The notes under the pieces: model-generated
Databases searched by the model: none
Told to the model about the DNA's origin: nothing
Seen by the model: only the letters and a program-made list of their open reading frames with translations
Shown here: piece after piece, positions 26,054 through 34,312 of the stretch
Numbering within the stretch: the first letter of the stretch is position 1
Layout of the letters: each line of letters opens with the position of its first letter
From: Brevibacillus porteri
GTDB taxonomy: Bacteria; Bacillota; Bacilli; Brevibacillales; Brevibacillaceae
Direction of reading: 5' to 3'
NCBI RefSeq assembly: GCF_003013475.1
Contig: NZ_PXZO01000021.1
Coordinates: forward strand, 1-64,000
Length of the DNA: 64,000 nucleotides
Position numbers and translations under genes: made by a program

Positions 26054-26737
26054 ATGAGCCTAAACAAAGGCATTAAAATATTGCTTGTCGATGATGAACC
26101 GACCATCCTGCAATTTTTGGAGATGGGTCTTGAAAATGAAGGCTTCCAAGTATTGACGGCACAAGATGGGATGACCGCGGTGACCATGGTGAAGGAGCAT
26201 CAGCCCCATGTCGTCATTCTCGATGTGATGATGCCAGGTATGGACGGCTTCGAGGTATGCCGGATGCTGAAAAAGATACAGAATGTAGCAACGATCATGC
26301 TAACAGCCAGAGAAGACGTAGAGGATCGGGTAAAAGGGCTGAAGTTGGGTGCTGATGATTATATGATCAAGCCGTTTAGCTTTGAGGAGCTGCTTGCCCG
26401 TATCCATGCTCGCATTCGCAATCATTACCCGCATCTGCTCTCCAAGGTACATCTCGGCCCCTTCCAGATCGATGACAGACGAAAGGAGATTAGCTACGAG
26501 GACACGCTTCTGGAGCTATCGCCAACGGAATACTCTTTGCTGAAATATTTGGTGACGAACCACGGCTTGGTGTTGAGTAAACCCATGATTCTGGATAATG
26601 TGTGGGGCTATGATTTTGGTGGGGAGGAGAATATTGTCGAGGTGTATATCCGCTCCCTGCGTGACAAACTGAACGATCGTCAGCATCGGATCATTCGCAC
26701 ATTGCGCGGTGCGGGCTATCGGGTTGATTTTGTATGA
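26054..26737 (+). CDS. OmpR/PhoB family response regulator
   Basis: 227 aa. Receiver domain with acidic pair DDEP, phospho-acceptor Asp in VVILDVMMPGMDGF, Thr/Ser switch in IMLTARED and Lys in YMIKPFSF. A winged-helix DNA-binding domain follows from about 130 (LLELSPTEYSLLKYLVTNHGLVLSKPMILDNVWG, then VEVYIRSLRDKL). Start at the ATG after GAGGTGA; a GTG three codons earlier is possible. Overlaps the kinase gene by four bases. Repeats before it and before the divergent YceI gene are probably its own sites. Confidence 0.93.
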   Translation: MSLNKGIKILLVDDEPTILQFLEMGLENEGFQVLTAQDGMTAVTMVKEHQPHVVILDVMMPGMDGFEVCRMLKKIQNVATIMLTAREDVEDRVKGLKLGADDYMIKPFSFEELLARIHARIRNHYPHLLSKVHLGPFQIDDRRKEISYEDTLLELSPTEYSLLKYLVTNHGLVLSKPMILDNVWGYDFGGEENIVEVYIRSLRDKLNDRQHRIIRTLRGAGYRVDFV

Positions 26738-28230
26738 CGATGAATCGAAACAATCAATGGGCCGCCTTCCTAGAACCGAACTCTTTGCGCTACCAGCTGT
26801 TGTCACGTTCGTTATTTATCTTATCCGGGTTGCTGCTTCTAATCGGCATGATTCAATACTTATTGATGGAGCAGTTCTTATATCGCAGCAAAGCGGAAAG
26901 CCTGTTAAATCTGGCAGTTACCGTTCCTTATCAGGTCTTGGAAGACACGGAAACGCTCCCGAAAAACGATCAGTATGTCAGCGCGTTGCTTTCCTTGCGT
27001 ACACCCGATATCAAGTATGCCTTTATTGACAATGACGCCAACGTGACGGAGCTGTTTGCGAATCCGACCGAAGGGTATTCCCCGCGCTTTCCTGAGAGTT
27101 TATACCGCGAGATCTTAGCTAGTGGTGTATGCAGTTTTAAATACAAAATTTTGGAAGGTAGCACTGGGAAGGATTATTTGGTCGTGCTGGCACCTATCAA
27201 ATCACCTGAACAGCTGCAAGGAATCGTACAACTGAGTACACCTGTTGGCTCGATGCGGGAAGTGCTCTTTCCACAGTTGATCATTTTCTTCTCTGCGTCT
27301 GCACTCGCCTTGCTCATTGGTTTGTTAACCTATGTGCCTGTGCTCCGTCGTACGCTGAATCCACTTTCGCGTATTGAGGTTACAGTTGAACGGATCAATG
27401 CGGGTAATTTGGATGAACGACTGCCGATGGATCAAGGTCAGATGGAGATTGATCAATTATCGGCGGTCTTTAATGGAATGCTGGAGCGGTTGGAAACCTC
27501 CTTTAAAATCGAACAAGAAGCTGGAGAACGGATGCGACGCTTTGTGGCGGATGCCTCTCACGAATTGCGAACACCGCTGACATCCATTCATGGTTTTTTG
27601 GAGGTGCTGCTGCGCGGTGCGGCGGCAAATCCCGAACATTTACAGAAAGCATTGAAAAGCATGCACGGCGAGACAGAGCGGCTGAACAAACTCGTCAACG
27701 ATTTGCTGTACCTGGCTCGGATGGATCGGGAACCAGCTTTCTTTTTGCAAGAAGGGCAGTTGGACGCGGTCGTGCACAGTATGGAATCGCAGCTCATGGT
27801 TCTGGCCGGTGACCGAAACGTTCATTTCCGCGTAGAACCGAATGTTTCGGCTACTTTTGATTGTGACGGAATGAAGCAAGTCATTCTCAATCTGTTTCAA
27901 AATGCGGTGCAGCATACTGGACCTGTGAACGGTGAGGTCGAGCTTACATTGAGAAAGCTTTCCAATGGGATTGAACTGACGATTAGAGATAATGGGGCCG
28001 GGATCGCACCGGAGCATGTCCCGCATGTATTCGACCGTTTCTACCGGATTGAATCCTCACGCGCACGCAAAAGCGGAGGTGCTGGCTTGGGGTTGTCGAT
28101 CACCCAATCCATCGTAGAAAATCATCGGGGAAAAATTGACGTACAAAGCAGCCTGGGAACAGGGACGGTGTTTCGCGTCTGGTTGCCTATCGGTTTGAAA
28201 GAGGTCCAGAAGACAGAAGTTGTTGGTTGA
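26734..28230 (+). CDS. sensor histidine kinase
   Basis: 498 aa. Two membrane helices (about 24-46 and 188-210) flank an extracellular sensor of about 140 residues. Then HAMP, HisKA with phospho-His in FVADASHELRTPLTSIHGF, and HATPase with N-box NLFQNAVQHTG, G1 DNGAGIAPEH, F-box FDRFYR and G2 GGAGLGLSI. It should phosphorylate the regulator encoded just before it. The signal is unknown; the YceI target points to envelope or lipid stress. Its stop codon lies within the -35 region of the T-box operon. Confidence 0.93.
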   Translation: MTMNRNNQWAAFLEPNSLRYQLLSRSLFILSGLLLLIGMIQYLLMEQFLYRSKAESLLNLAVTVPYQVLEDTETLPKNDQYVSALLSLRTPDIKYAFIDNDANVTELFANPTEGYSPRFPESLYREILASGVCSFKYKILEGSTGKDYLVVLAPIKSPEQLQGIVQLSTPVGSMREVLFPQLIIFFSASALALLIGLLTYVPVLRRTLNPLSRIEVTVERINAGNLDERLPMDQGQMEIDQLSAVFNGMLERLETSFKIEQEAGERMRRFVADASHELRTPLTSIHGFLEVLLRGAAANPEHLQKALKSMHGETERLNKLVNDLLYLARMDREPAFFLQEGQLDAVVHSMESQLMVLAGDRNVHFRVEPNVSATFDCDGMKQVILNLFQNAVQHTGPVNGEVELTLRKLSNGIELTIRDNGAGIAPEHVPHVFDRFYRIESSRARKSGGAGLGLSITQSIVENHRGKIDVQSSLGTGTVFRVWLPIGLKEVQKTEVVG

Positions 28231-28256
28231 CAATGAGAGAAAACCTCATTTATAAT
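28227..28256 (+). promoter_or_regulatory. promoter of T-box operon
   Basis: TTGACA, 18-base spacer, TATAAT. Spacer and edge hold an AATGAG-N7-CTCATT inverted repeat, a possible repressor site. Confidence 0.7.
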
Positions 28257-28264
28257 CTGAGACA

Positions 28265-28565
28265 TTCAATAAAACAACCAACACAGCCGTGAAAAGGAAA
28301 GTAAAAAAGGGATTTTGACGTCCAGAGAGTTGCCTGTTAGCTGAGAGGGCAGCCGCGAACTCTTTTTGAAAGCCACCTTGGAGCTCTGCTTTTGAAAATG
28401 CCAAGTAGAAAGCAGCGGATGGCCCACGTTATGGGGCGCATGTCTTTGTAGACAGCACAAGTTTGCCTTTTGTGAGAGAGGCAAAAAAGCTGAGTGGTAC
28501 CGCGATACCTTCGCCTCAGCAATCGGATTCATGGAAATCATGAGTCTGGTTGCTGAGGCTTTTTG
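28265..28565 (+). ncRNA. T-box leader (Ser or Ala specific)
   Basis: Typical T-box order: GGAAAGTAAA at the base of stem I, CCAGAGAG K-turn region, a specifier region GAA-AGC-CACC at 28368-28377, the T-box core GTGGTACCGCG (28494-28504), and a terminator GCCTCAGC / GCTGAGGC plus five T at 28513-28564. Uncharged tRNA binding should allow read-through into the Lrp and aminotransferase genes. The specifier is AGC (Ser) if counted from GAA, or GCC (Ala) if counted back from the following GGAG; by eye I cannot decide. Confidence 0.9.
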
Positions 28566-28647
28566 CATGATGCCGTTGTTCAAAAAGTCGACTACTTGAA
28601 CACGCACTTATGTACAAAAAATAAAGAGAAAACTGGAGTGGTGGGGC

Positions 28648-29148
28648 ATGGATCGCTTGAAGCAAAGAGAGCTGTTGCACCTGTTGGAAGAAGACAGTCG
28701 CATGAGCGCTGAGCAAATCGGAAAAATGATCGGAGAGCCGACCGAGGTCGTTGAGCAGACGATTGCAGCATTGGAAGCCGAGAAGGTCATTGTTAAATAT
28801 CCAGCGCTGGTGAACTGGGAGCGTGTGGATGATCATCCGTACGTGAACGCCATGATTGACGTGAAAGTCACGCCGAAGCGCGATGTTGGCTTTGATGAAG
28901 TGGCGGAGCGAATCTGCCGTTTCCCAGAAGTGAAGGCTGTTTACTTGATGTCTGGTGCAAGCTATGACTTGTCGATTATTTTGGAAGGCAAAACGATGAA
29001 AGAGGTAGCCACTTTTGTTTCGCAAAAGCTGTCCACTCTCGATTCAGTTGTCTCAACAGCTACACACTTTATTTTGAAACGTTACAAGCACGATGGTATT
29101 GAGCTGGAAGATCGTGACGAAGATCACAGGATGGTGGTTACACCGTGA
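28648..29148 (+). CDS. Lrp/AsnC family regulator
   Basis: 166 aa. N-terminal winged helix (LKQRELLHLLEEDSRMSAEQIGKMIGEPTEVVEQTIAALEAEKVI) and a C-terminal RAM ligand domain from about 70 (VNAMIDVKVTPKRDVGFDEVAERICRFPEVKAVYLMSGASYDLSIIL). Such proteins sense amino acids and control their metabolism. It overlaps the aminotransferase gene by four bases and lies behind the T-box, so tRNA charging and direct amino-acid sensing would act on the same operon. Confidence 0.9.
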   Translation: MDRLKQRELLHLLEEDSRMSAEQIGKMIGEPTEVVEQTIAALEAEKVIVKYPALVNWERVDDHPYVNAMIDVKVTPKRDVGFDEVAERICRFPEVKAVYLMSGASYDLSIILEGKTMKEVATFVSQKLSTLDSVVSTATHFILKRYKHDGIELEDRDEDHRMVVTP

Positions 29149-30323
29149 GTACACAAGTCAAAGTCAAAAACCGTTTATCCAATACAGTTCAGTCGTTGAA
29201 GCCATCAGGTATTCGCCGCTTTTTCGATTTGGCAGCATCGATGGAGGGAGTCATTTCCTTGGGCGTAGGGGAGCCTGATTTCGTCACTCCTTGGCGCATG
29301 AGAGAAGCTTCGATTTCTTCCTTGGAGCGTGGACATACAGCTTATACATCCAATGCAGGTATGCTGCCATTGCGCGTGGAAATTCAGAAATACTTGGAAG
29401 AACGTTTCTCTGTCAGCTATCATCCAGAGACAGAAATTCTCGTGACGGTTGGTGCCAGCGAAGCGATTGATATCGCACTGCGTGCCATTCTTGATCCGGG
29501 TGATGAAGTATTGGTCGTGGAGCCTTGCTATGTCTCCTATGAACCAGTCATTCGTTTGGCTGGCGGGGTGCCTGTTTTCCTGAAAACTACGATGGAAAAC
29601 GAGTTCAAGCTGACACCGCAAGAGCTGGAGACGCACATCACCGCGCGTACAAAAGCAATCATTTTCTGCTATCCAAATAACCCGACTGGGGGGACCATGA
29701 CGGCTGAAGAGTGGAAAACACTTTTGCCGATCATTGAAAAGCACGACCTTATGGTGATCTCTGATGAGATTTATGCAGAGCTTACTTACGGTCGAATGCA
29801 CGATAGTATCGCGGCTCTGCCAGGGATGAAAGATCGGACGATCCTGATCTCCGGTTTTTCCAAAGCGTTCGCGATGACCGGCTGGCGTCTGGGATATGTT
29901 TGCGCGTCGCCTGATTTGCTCGCAGGCATGCTGAAAATCCACCAGTACACCATGCTGTGTGCACCGACGATGGCTCAGATGGCTGCATTGGAAGCCCTGC
30001 GTCATGGACGCTCTGATATGGAACGAATGATTGAGAGCTACCGTCAGCGCCGCAATTATGTGGTAGATGGATTCCGTCAAATCGGATTGACTTGCCACGA
30101 GCCGGACGGAGCATTCTACGCATTCCCGTCTGTAGCTTCTACAGGTTTCAGTTCTTCTGAGTTTGCGGAGAAGCTGCTGATGGAGGAAAAGGTAGCTGTT
30201 GTACCTGGAGACGTGTTCGGCGAAAGCGGACAGGGTCATATCCGTTGTTCTTATGCAACATCGATGGAGCAATTGAAAAAGGCGCTGGAACGTATGGAGC
30301 GCTTGATGGGACGGCTGTCCTAA
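29145..30323 (+). CDS. class I/II aminotransferase
   Basis: 392 aa from a GTG start overlapping the Lrp gene. Fold-type I PLP enzyme: ISLGVGEPDF entry, VTVGASEAIDIAL, NPTGG substrate/PLP site, D in ISDEIYAEL, and the PLP Lys in ISGFSKAFAMTGWRLGY. It moves an amino group between an amino acid and a 2-oxo acid. The T-box suggests its amino acid is Ser or Ala, but the family (PatA-, AspC-like) is broad. Confidence 0.92.
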   Translation: MSTQVKVKNRLSNTVQSLKPSGIRRFFDLAASMEGVISLGVGEPDFVTPWRMREASISSLERGHTAYTSNAGMLPLRVEIQKYLEERFSVSYHPETEILVTVGASEAIDIALRAILDPGDEVLVVEPCYVSYEPVIRLAGGVPVFLKTTMENEFKLTPQELETHITARTKAIIFCYPNNPTGGTMTAEEWKTLLPIIEKHDLMVISDEIYAELTYGRMHDSIAALPGMKDRTILISGFSKAFAMTGWRLGYVCASPDLLAGMLKIHQYTMLCAPTMAQMAALEALRHGRSDMERMIESYRQRRNYVVDGFRQIGLTCHEPDGAFYAFPSVASTGFSSSEFAEKLLMEEKVAVVPGDVFGESGQGHIRCSYATSMEQLKKALERMERLMGRLS

Positions 30324-30341
30324 CATTTTCCGGGAAATAAA

Positions 30342-30372
30342 GGGGGGGCGGCTTTCAAGCTGCTCCCTTTTT
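30342..30372 (+). terminator. intrinsic terminator
   Basis: GGGGCGGCTT / AAGCTGCTCCC stem followed by six T. Its sequence also forms the left outer arm of the inverted repeat element. Confidence 0.75.
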
Positions 30373-30495
30373 TATGAGTAGTTGTTGGGGGGAAGAAGCG
30401 CATTTCCAGTCTGCACTTCGGCCTACGCCCCAGAGGCGTTTGACTGGAAATGCGCTTCTTCTTACGCGGCTGTGGTAGGGGAACAGCTTGAAAGC
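30351..30495. repeat. nested long inverted repeat element
   Basis: Inner arms of 20 bp are perfect (30392-30411 with 30442-30461, starting GAAGAAGCGCATTTCC). They flank a 30-base centre that holds its own ACGCC/GGCGT hairpin. Outer arms of 12 bp are also perfect (GCTTTCAAGCTG at 30351-30362 with its complement at 30484-30495). No ORF or target-site duplication was found. It may be a small non-autonomous repeat family or a strong RNA structure. Confidence 0.75.
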
Positions 30496-30541
30496 TGGGG
30501 CAAGAGGATGTTTTGCAAGTAGTTCGAGGAGGGGGTTCCTA

Positions 30542-31453
30542 ATGATTTCATTGCCAACCCAATTTACCCAAACAATTATGGGCATACATAAAGAAGCGGG
30601 ACGTCTTTGGCTCGATTCCTTTCACGAGCTGATTGACGATTGCGAAGCACGGTGGTCTCTAAAGGTACTAGATCCGTTTCCACTCTCCTATAACTTTGTC
30701 GCACCTGTTGTGTTGCAGGATGGGAGAAACGCAGTGCTGAAGCTGGGCGTGCCTGGACTGGACTGGCAGAGAGAGCTGACGGCGATTCGGGCTTTTGCGG
30801 GGCGGGGGATGGTGCAGTTACTCGATGCTGACGAGGAAAAAGGGATCATGCTTTTGGAGCGCATCATGCCAGGGGAGACACTGGACAAGCTGAGCAGCGA
30901 AGAAGAACGAATTCAATGCTTGGCGGACGTGATTAAAAGGATGCATACCCCCGTTTCGAACGCTGGCAAGCTTGCGTCTACGTTTCCAACGATAGCGGAC
31001 TGGGCTGTGGGACTGGAAAAGATTCGTCCACATTTCCAAGAGGGGATAGGACCGATTCCCGAGCAAATGGTGGAGCGAGCCATGCAATGGTACAAAAAGC
31101 TTCTCTCCACACAAAAAGAACAGTGCCTGCTGCATGGTGATCTGCATCATGAAAATATTTTGCGCGCAGAAAGAGAGCCGTGGTTGGCAATTGATCCAAA
31201 GGGGCTAATCGGGGAGACGGAGTATGAGGTGATTCCGTTTTTGCTGAACCATTTGCCAGAGGATGGGGTAGAAGAAGTAATGAAACAGCGGGTCGATGGA
31301 CTGACGAAGGCGCTGTCTTTGCAAAAAGAGAGAGTGTTGACGTGGGCGTATTGCCATAGTGTGCTATCGGCTTGGTGGTTTATAGAGGATTTTGGTGTAG
31401 ACGGTGGTCGTCTGGTGATGCTGGGAGTTTTTGAGAGGCTAATAAATGAGTAA
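30542..31453 (+). CDS. APH(6)/hydroxyurea-kinase-like phosphotransferase
   Basis: 303 aa from the ATG after AGGAGGGGG. Small-molecule kinase fold with ATP lysine region AVLKLGVPG, catalytic loop LLHGDLHHENIL (Asp and Asn) and metal Asp in LAIDPKGLIGE. The last motif with PKG is characteristic of the streptomycin 6-kinase / hydroxyurea phosphotransferase group. It may phosphorylate an aminoglycoside or another hydroxyl compound; a resistance role is possible but not shown. Confidence 0.8.
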   Translation: MISLPTQFTQTIMGIHKEAGRLWLDSFHELIDDCEARWSLKVLDPFPLSYNFVAPVVLQDGRNAVLKLGVPGLDWQRELTAIRAFAGRGMVQLLDADEEKGIMLLERIMPGETLDKLSSEEERIQCLADVIKRMHTPVSNAGKLASTFPTIADWAVGLEKIRPHFQEGIGPIPEQMVERAMQWYKKLLSTQKEQCLLHGDLHHENILRAEREPWLAIDPKGLIGETEYEVIPFLLNHLPEDGVEEVMKQRVDGLTKALSLQKERVLTWAYCHSVLSAWWFIEDFGVDGGRLVMLGVFERLINE

Positions 31454-31454
31454 A

Positions 31455-31486
31455 GGCTTCACCCTGTGGGATGAAGCCTCCTTTAT
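31455..31486. terminator. terminator hairpin
   Basis: GGCTTC / GAAGCC stem followed by a T-rich stretch between convergent genes. Confidence 0.6.
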
Positions 31487-31524
31487 TTTAAATGAATAGA
31501 TGAGATCCTTCGTGATACGAAATA

Positions 31525-32580
31525 TTAATAACCAGTCGACTGATTCAAGGTGGTAGCAGCGAGATTGTATTGATAAACCGATTCGATTGCTTTTGCTTCG
31601 GAGTCAAACAGGTTTGCTTCGTCTTCCATCAGTTCTTTCATCGATGCTTTTCCTAATCTATATTGATCGATTGTTGCCTGATAGCGCTCCAATGCGGTTT
31701 CTTTCTTTGTTGTACTTTCCTCTAATGCCTTTTTCGCTGTCAGTACCTTCGTATAGTTGTCACTTACTTCTTGACCGATTTTCTTTTGTGTTTTTTGTTT
31801 TTGCAGTTCCGCTTTTTTGTGCTCATTTTTTGCGATTGTACCTTTATGTGTGCTGAGTGCGGAATACTCTGCTGTGTAATCAATTCTTACTTGGGCAAAG
31901 TCTATTTCTGCTTGTGCTTTGATCATTTCAGGACGATTTTCATAAGCTTTTGCTTGCAATTGCTCTAAGGAAAGCAACTCGTGTTGGGTCAGATCAGTAG
32001 CGATGATTTTCCATTGTCTATCTGCTTTTTCATTCAATAAATCGTTGAGTTTGGCCAATGCTTGCTTGTAGCTGGTTTCAAGGGCAGCAAGATTTTTGTG
32101 AGCTTCTGTTTCTTGGGAGTCCAACCAGTACTGTCTTTGCAAGCTTTTCTTTTGTGCTTTGATTTTGGCGTCTAGTGATTGGGCTTCGAAGAATGCTTTT
32201 TGCACCTGCAATTGAATGGTGTTTTTTTGCGTATTCAGGGCGACTTCATCGACAACCACCTCTTTGACCGCTTTGGCAGCGTCTTCGAATTTCTTTTTTG
32301 CATCAGCTAGCGACATGATGTCGGCTTTTTTGATTTCTGCTTTTTCTCTCAATGTGATGGATGTTTCGTACTTTGTAATATCTAAGTCAAGCCGAAGCAC
32401 CTCCAGATCAACGCTGTTCTTTATTGCCTGTTCGACTGCGAAATCTAGCGACAAAGGGGAAACATCCGTCTGTTCAGCAGTGGCCACGAGTGGTGCGGCC
32501 AGAGCCATATGGGCGCCACCTGTGAGGAGAGAAGTGACTAATGTTGTGCTGTAAATGTGTTTGAAGAGCCTGGATTTCAT
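31525..32580 (-). CDS. secreted TolC-like coiled-coil protein
   Basis: 351 aa with a signal peptide ending near ALAAP. The rest is almost all helix with TolC-family repeats: LSLDFAVEQAIKNSVDLEVLRLD, QLQVQKAFFEAQSLDAKIKAQKKSL, then a second half with LLSLEQLQAKAYENRPEMIKAQAEIDFAQ and YRLGKASMKELMEDEANLFDSE. In Gram-negatives TolC spans the outer membrane. In a one-membrane Bacillales cell it must work differently, perhaps as a cell-wall adaptor for an exporter. A Fur box upstream predicts expression in low iron. AGGAGG ribosome site. Confidence 0.8.
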   Translation of the reverse strand: MKSRLFKHIYSTTLVTSLLTGGAHMALAAPLVATAEQTDVSPLSLDFAVEQAIKNSVDLEVLRLDLDITKYETSITLREKAEIKKADIMSLADAKKKFEDAAKAVKEVVVDEVALNTQKNTIQLQVQKAFFEAQSLDAKIKAQKKSLQRQYWLDSQETEAHKNLAALETSYKQALAKLNDLLNEKADRQWKIIATDLTQHELLSLEQLQAKAYENRPEMIKAQAEIDFAQVRIDYTAEYSALSTHKGTIAKNEHKKAELQKQKTQKKIGQEVSDNYTKVLTAKKALEESTTKKETALERYQATIDQYRLGKASMKELMEDEANLFDSEAKAIESVYQYNLAATTLNQSTGY

Positions 32581-32613
32581 GGGGCAACCTCCTGATCATA
32601 TATACAAGAATCT

Positions 32614-32632
32614 GATAACGATTCTCATTATC
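32614..32632 (-). promoter_or_regulatory. Fur box
   Basis: GATAACGATTCTCATTATC matches the 19-bp Fur consensus at 16 positions and lies 34-52 bases before the TolC-like gene. Confidence 0.75.
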
Positions 32633-32720
32633 AAATCCATGAAAAGTATATATTTCCAATAGAGTTTCGTCAATAAGAAAATGTTCTTTCGCCATGTTCT
32701 TGGTCAGAAATCCAAAAGGT

Positions 32721-32774
32721 ATCCCCTTCTGGAAACAGGCAAAGTGAGCATCTGCCTGTTTCCCCAAAGGGGAT
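32721..32774 (-). terminator. long hairpin terminator
   Basis: GGAAACAGGCA / TGCCTGTTTCC inner stem extended by ATCCCCTT / AAAGGGGAT, then a T-containing run on the minus strand. Ends the two small-protein genes. Confidence 0.6.
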
Positions 32775-32798
32775 TTGTTCATCGTGACGGGAAAAGAA

Positions 32799-32945
32799 CT
32801 ATTCTTTGTCCCTGTTTTCTTTGTTTTCCGCAGCCGCCTTGTCAGTTTGGTCCAATGTCCCTTCCTTGGCTGTAAGAGAATAACCATGCATATTGCTTCC
32901 GTTATAACCCATGTCCGGTTTTTCCTTTGAGCTGCGATCAGTCAT
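32799..32945 (-). CDS. 48-aa hydrophilic protein
   Basis: Start at the ATG after GGGGGAAG. Very hydrophilic, rich in Lys, Asp, Glu and Asn (TDRSSKEKPDMGYNGSN, then AAENKENRDKE), with no hydrophobic core, so probably unfolded alone. Overlaps the upstream 63-aa gene by eight bases. Small disordered proteins of this kind in Bacillales are often made in sporulation, but no sporulation promoter could be confirmed. Family unknown. Confidence 0.5.
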   Translation of the reverse strand: MTDRSSKEKPDMGYNGSNMHGYSLTAKEGTLDQTDKAAAENKENRDKE

Positions 32946-33129
32946 TTGCTTCCCCCTTATTTTGTCCAGTGGGTGTAGAGTCTTGCTGCACATACGGATT
33001 GTCGACGTCATTTGGTTCCTTGTCTAGATTGGTACGGATTGCGATTATGGGGCTAGTAGGAGGCTGAGCGATCAGTCTGTCATCCAGTTGTTTGAAATCA
33101 GGCAGGTCGTTTTCGCGATTGTCATACAT
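32938..33129 (-). CDS. 63-aa hydrophilic protein
   Basis: AAAGGAGGGG ribosome site six bases before the ATG. Polar, Asp/Asn/Pro-rich (LPDFKQLDDRLIAQPPTSP, then DVDNPYVQQDSTPTGQNKGEAND). No domain recognised. It is the first of two overlapping small genes on the minus strand that are probably co-expressed. Confidence 0.55.
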   Translation of the reverse strand: MYDNRENDLPDFKQLDDRLIAQPPTSPIIAIRTNLDKEPNDVDNPYVQQDSTPTGQNKGEAND

Positions 33130-33171
33130 GTTCGTCCCCTCCTTTACGGGTTAGTATGTCCATCAACTACA

Positions 33172-33215
33172 CCAAAAAAAAGAGCCCCAGTCCCAGGGAA
33201 GTTCGGGAGGAGGCT
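33172..33215 (-). terminator. intrinsic terminator
   Basis: Imperfect AGCC...CCC / GGG...GGCT stem followed by eight T on the minus strand, after the 285-aa gene. Confidence 0.6.
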
Positions 33216-33236
33216 GTGACCATCATCTTTGTGTAG

Positions 33237-34094
33237 TTAACTTGTTTTCTTGGTCAAGATCTTCATAAAAGAGGCAAGATTCGTTTGAAGCAATGGTGTG
33301 AAGGTAGAAAAGGAAGCATTTTCAGCGAGCGTATTCATTTGACGAACAAATTCAGTGGCGTCCTTTGTATTTACATTCTCAAAGCGGTTAGTGATTTTCG
33401 TATTTTTTAAATCGGAAAGAAGCGTAGCTTGTTCGTTCCGGTATTGAGAGATCCAGTCTGGTCGATGTTGCAGCTTTTTGACGAATTGAATCAGCATGCT
33501 TACTTTCTCTGTTTGATTGGTAGCCGCATGCATTTTTTTGTAGGCTTCCGGGTCATACCGCTCCATCAGCTTGGACGGGTTAACATAGTCGCTCGGCGCC
33601 CCATGTGGTTTTTGCGGAAGCTCTACGTAGCTGACACTGCCGGTTGCAGGGTCAAGCTTTCGTGTTTTGGCAACGCCAGCGAGCAAATGGAGGGTATCCA
33701 AAAATTCAGCAGCATTTTCATCAGCCATGTATTGGTCTGCCAAATATTTGCCTTGGGTTAGACCGACTTCTACCAAAGCAGCTCTTTCTTCATCGGTGTA
33801 GGTGGATGGGGAGTTGAAAAAGTTTTGCTCCAGGATGTGGTCAAAGGCTTTGCGAGCCTCGGGTGGTTTATCTGCAAAAATTTTATCCAAACGCTCATTA
33901 ATCTCTGTGTTAAAGAAAAATTGGACACTGTGATGCTCGATGACACCAGCAGGGAGCTCGCGTGCCTTGTGAGAACGAAGGTCTACTGTATCGTGCTCGG
34001 GCAATCCTAGACGAGTTCCTGTCACCATTTTGGGTGCAAGTTGGTTAGTTGAAAGCTGGGGGGTTAGGTAGCGGGTATTCGATTGGATGTGCAT
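33237..34094 (-). CDS. 285-aa protein of unknown function, likely sigma-D controlled
   Basis: Mostly helical and polar, with no signal peptide or membrane segment, start after GAGGAG. A polar N-terminal 40 residues rich in Thr and Leu look flexible. The middle holds ERAALVEVGLTQGKYLADQYM and a TGSVSYVELPQKPHG loop. No family recognised. The upstream TAAA-N15-GCCGATAG is a near-perfect sigma-D promoter, which in Bacillales drives flagellar, chemotaxis and autolysin genes, so a motility-linked role is the best guess. Confidence 0.65.
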   Translation of the reverse strand: MHIQSNTRYLTPQLSTNQLAPKMVTGTRLGLPEHDTVDLRSHKARELPAGVIEHHSVQFFFNTEINERLDKIFADKPPEARKAFDHILEQNFFNSPSTYTDEERAALVEVGLTQGKYLADQYMADENAAEFLDTLHLLAGVAKTRKLDPATGSVSYVELPQKPHGAPSDYVNPSKLMERYDPEAYKKMHAATNQTEKVSMLIQFVKKLQHRPDWISQYRNEQATLLSDLKNTKITNRFENVNTKDATEFVRQMNTLAENASFSTFTPLLQTNLASFMKILTKKTS

Positions 34095-34220
34095 GTTCTA
34101 CTCTCCTCACATGGATTCATGTTCAGTCGTGATGGCAGGAGATCTGGTTACCTTATATCAGATGACTGGTATGAGTTGTGAGAACGGAAGGAAACGGATC
34201 TCAATGGCTTCTTGTCTATA

Positions 34221-34247
34221 CTATCGGCAATTTTTGGGCAGTTTTTA
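34221..34247 (-). promoter_or_regulatory. sigma-D (motility) promoter
   Basis: Minus strand TAAA, 15-base spacer, GCCGATAG against the consensus TAAA-N15-GCCGATAT, about 130 bases before the 285-aa gene. Confidence 0.65.
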
Positions 34248-34264
34248 ATATGCCAACAAACATG

Positions 34265-34296
34265 AAAAAGGACTCCCGTTTAGATAACGGAAGTCC
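34265..34296 (-). terminator. intrinsic terminator of lysP
   Basis: GGACTTCCGTT / AACGGGAGTCC stem followed by five T on the minus strand. Confidence 0.8.
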
Positions 34297-34312
34297 GTAC
34301 TTATTTCTTCGA

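Noticed and set aside
29205..30326. 373-codon open frame on the minus strand
   Set aside because: Opposite a well-supported aminotransferase; no ribosome site and a Cys/His/Arg-rich nonsense composition.
30351..30495. Insertion sequence
   Set aside because: No transposase, no target duplication and too short; kept as a repeat of unknown nature.
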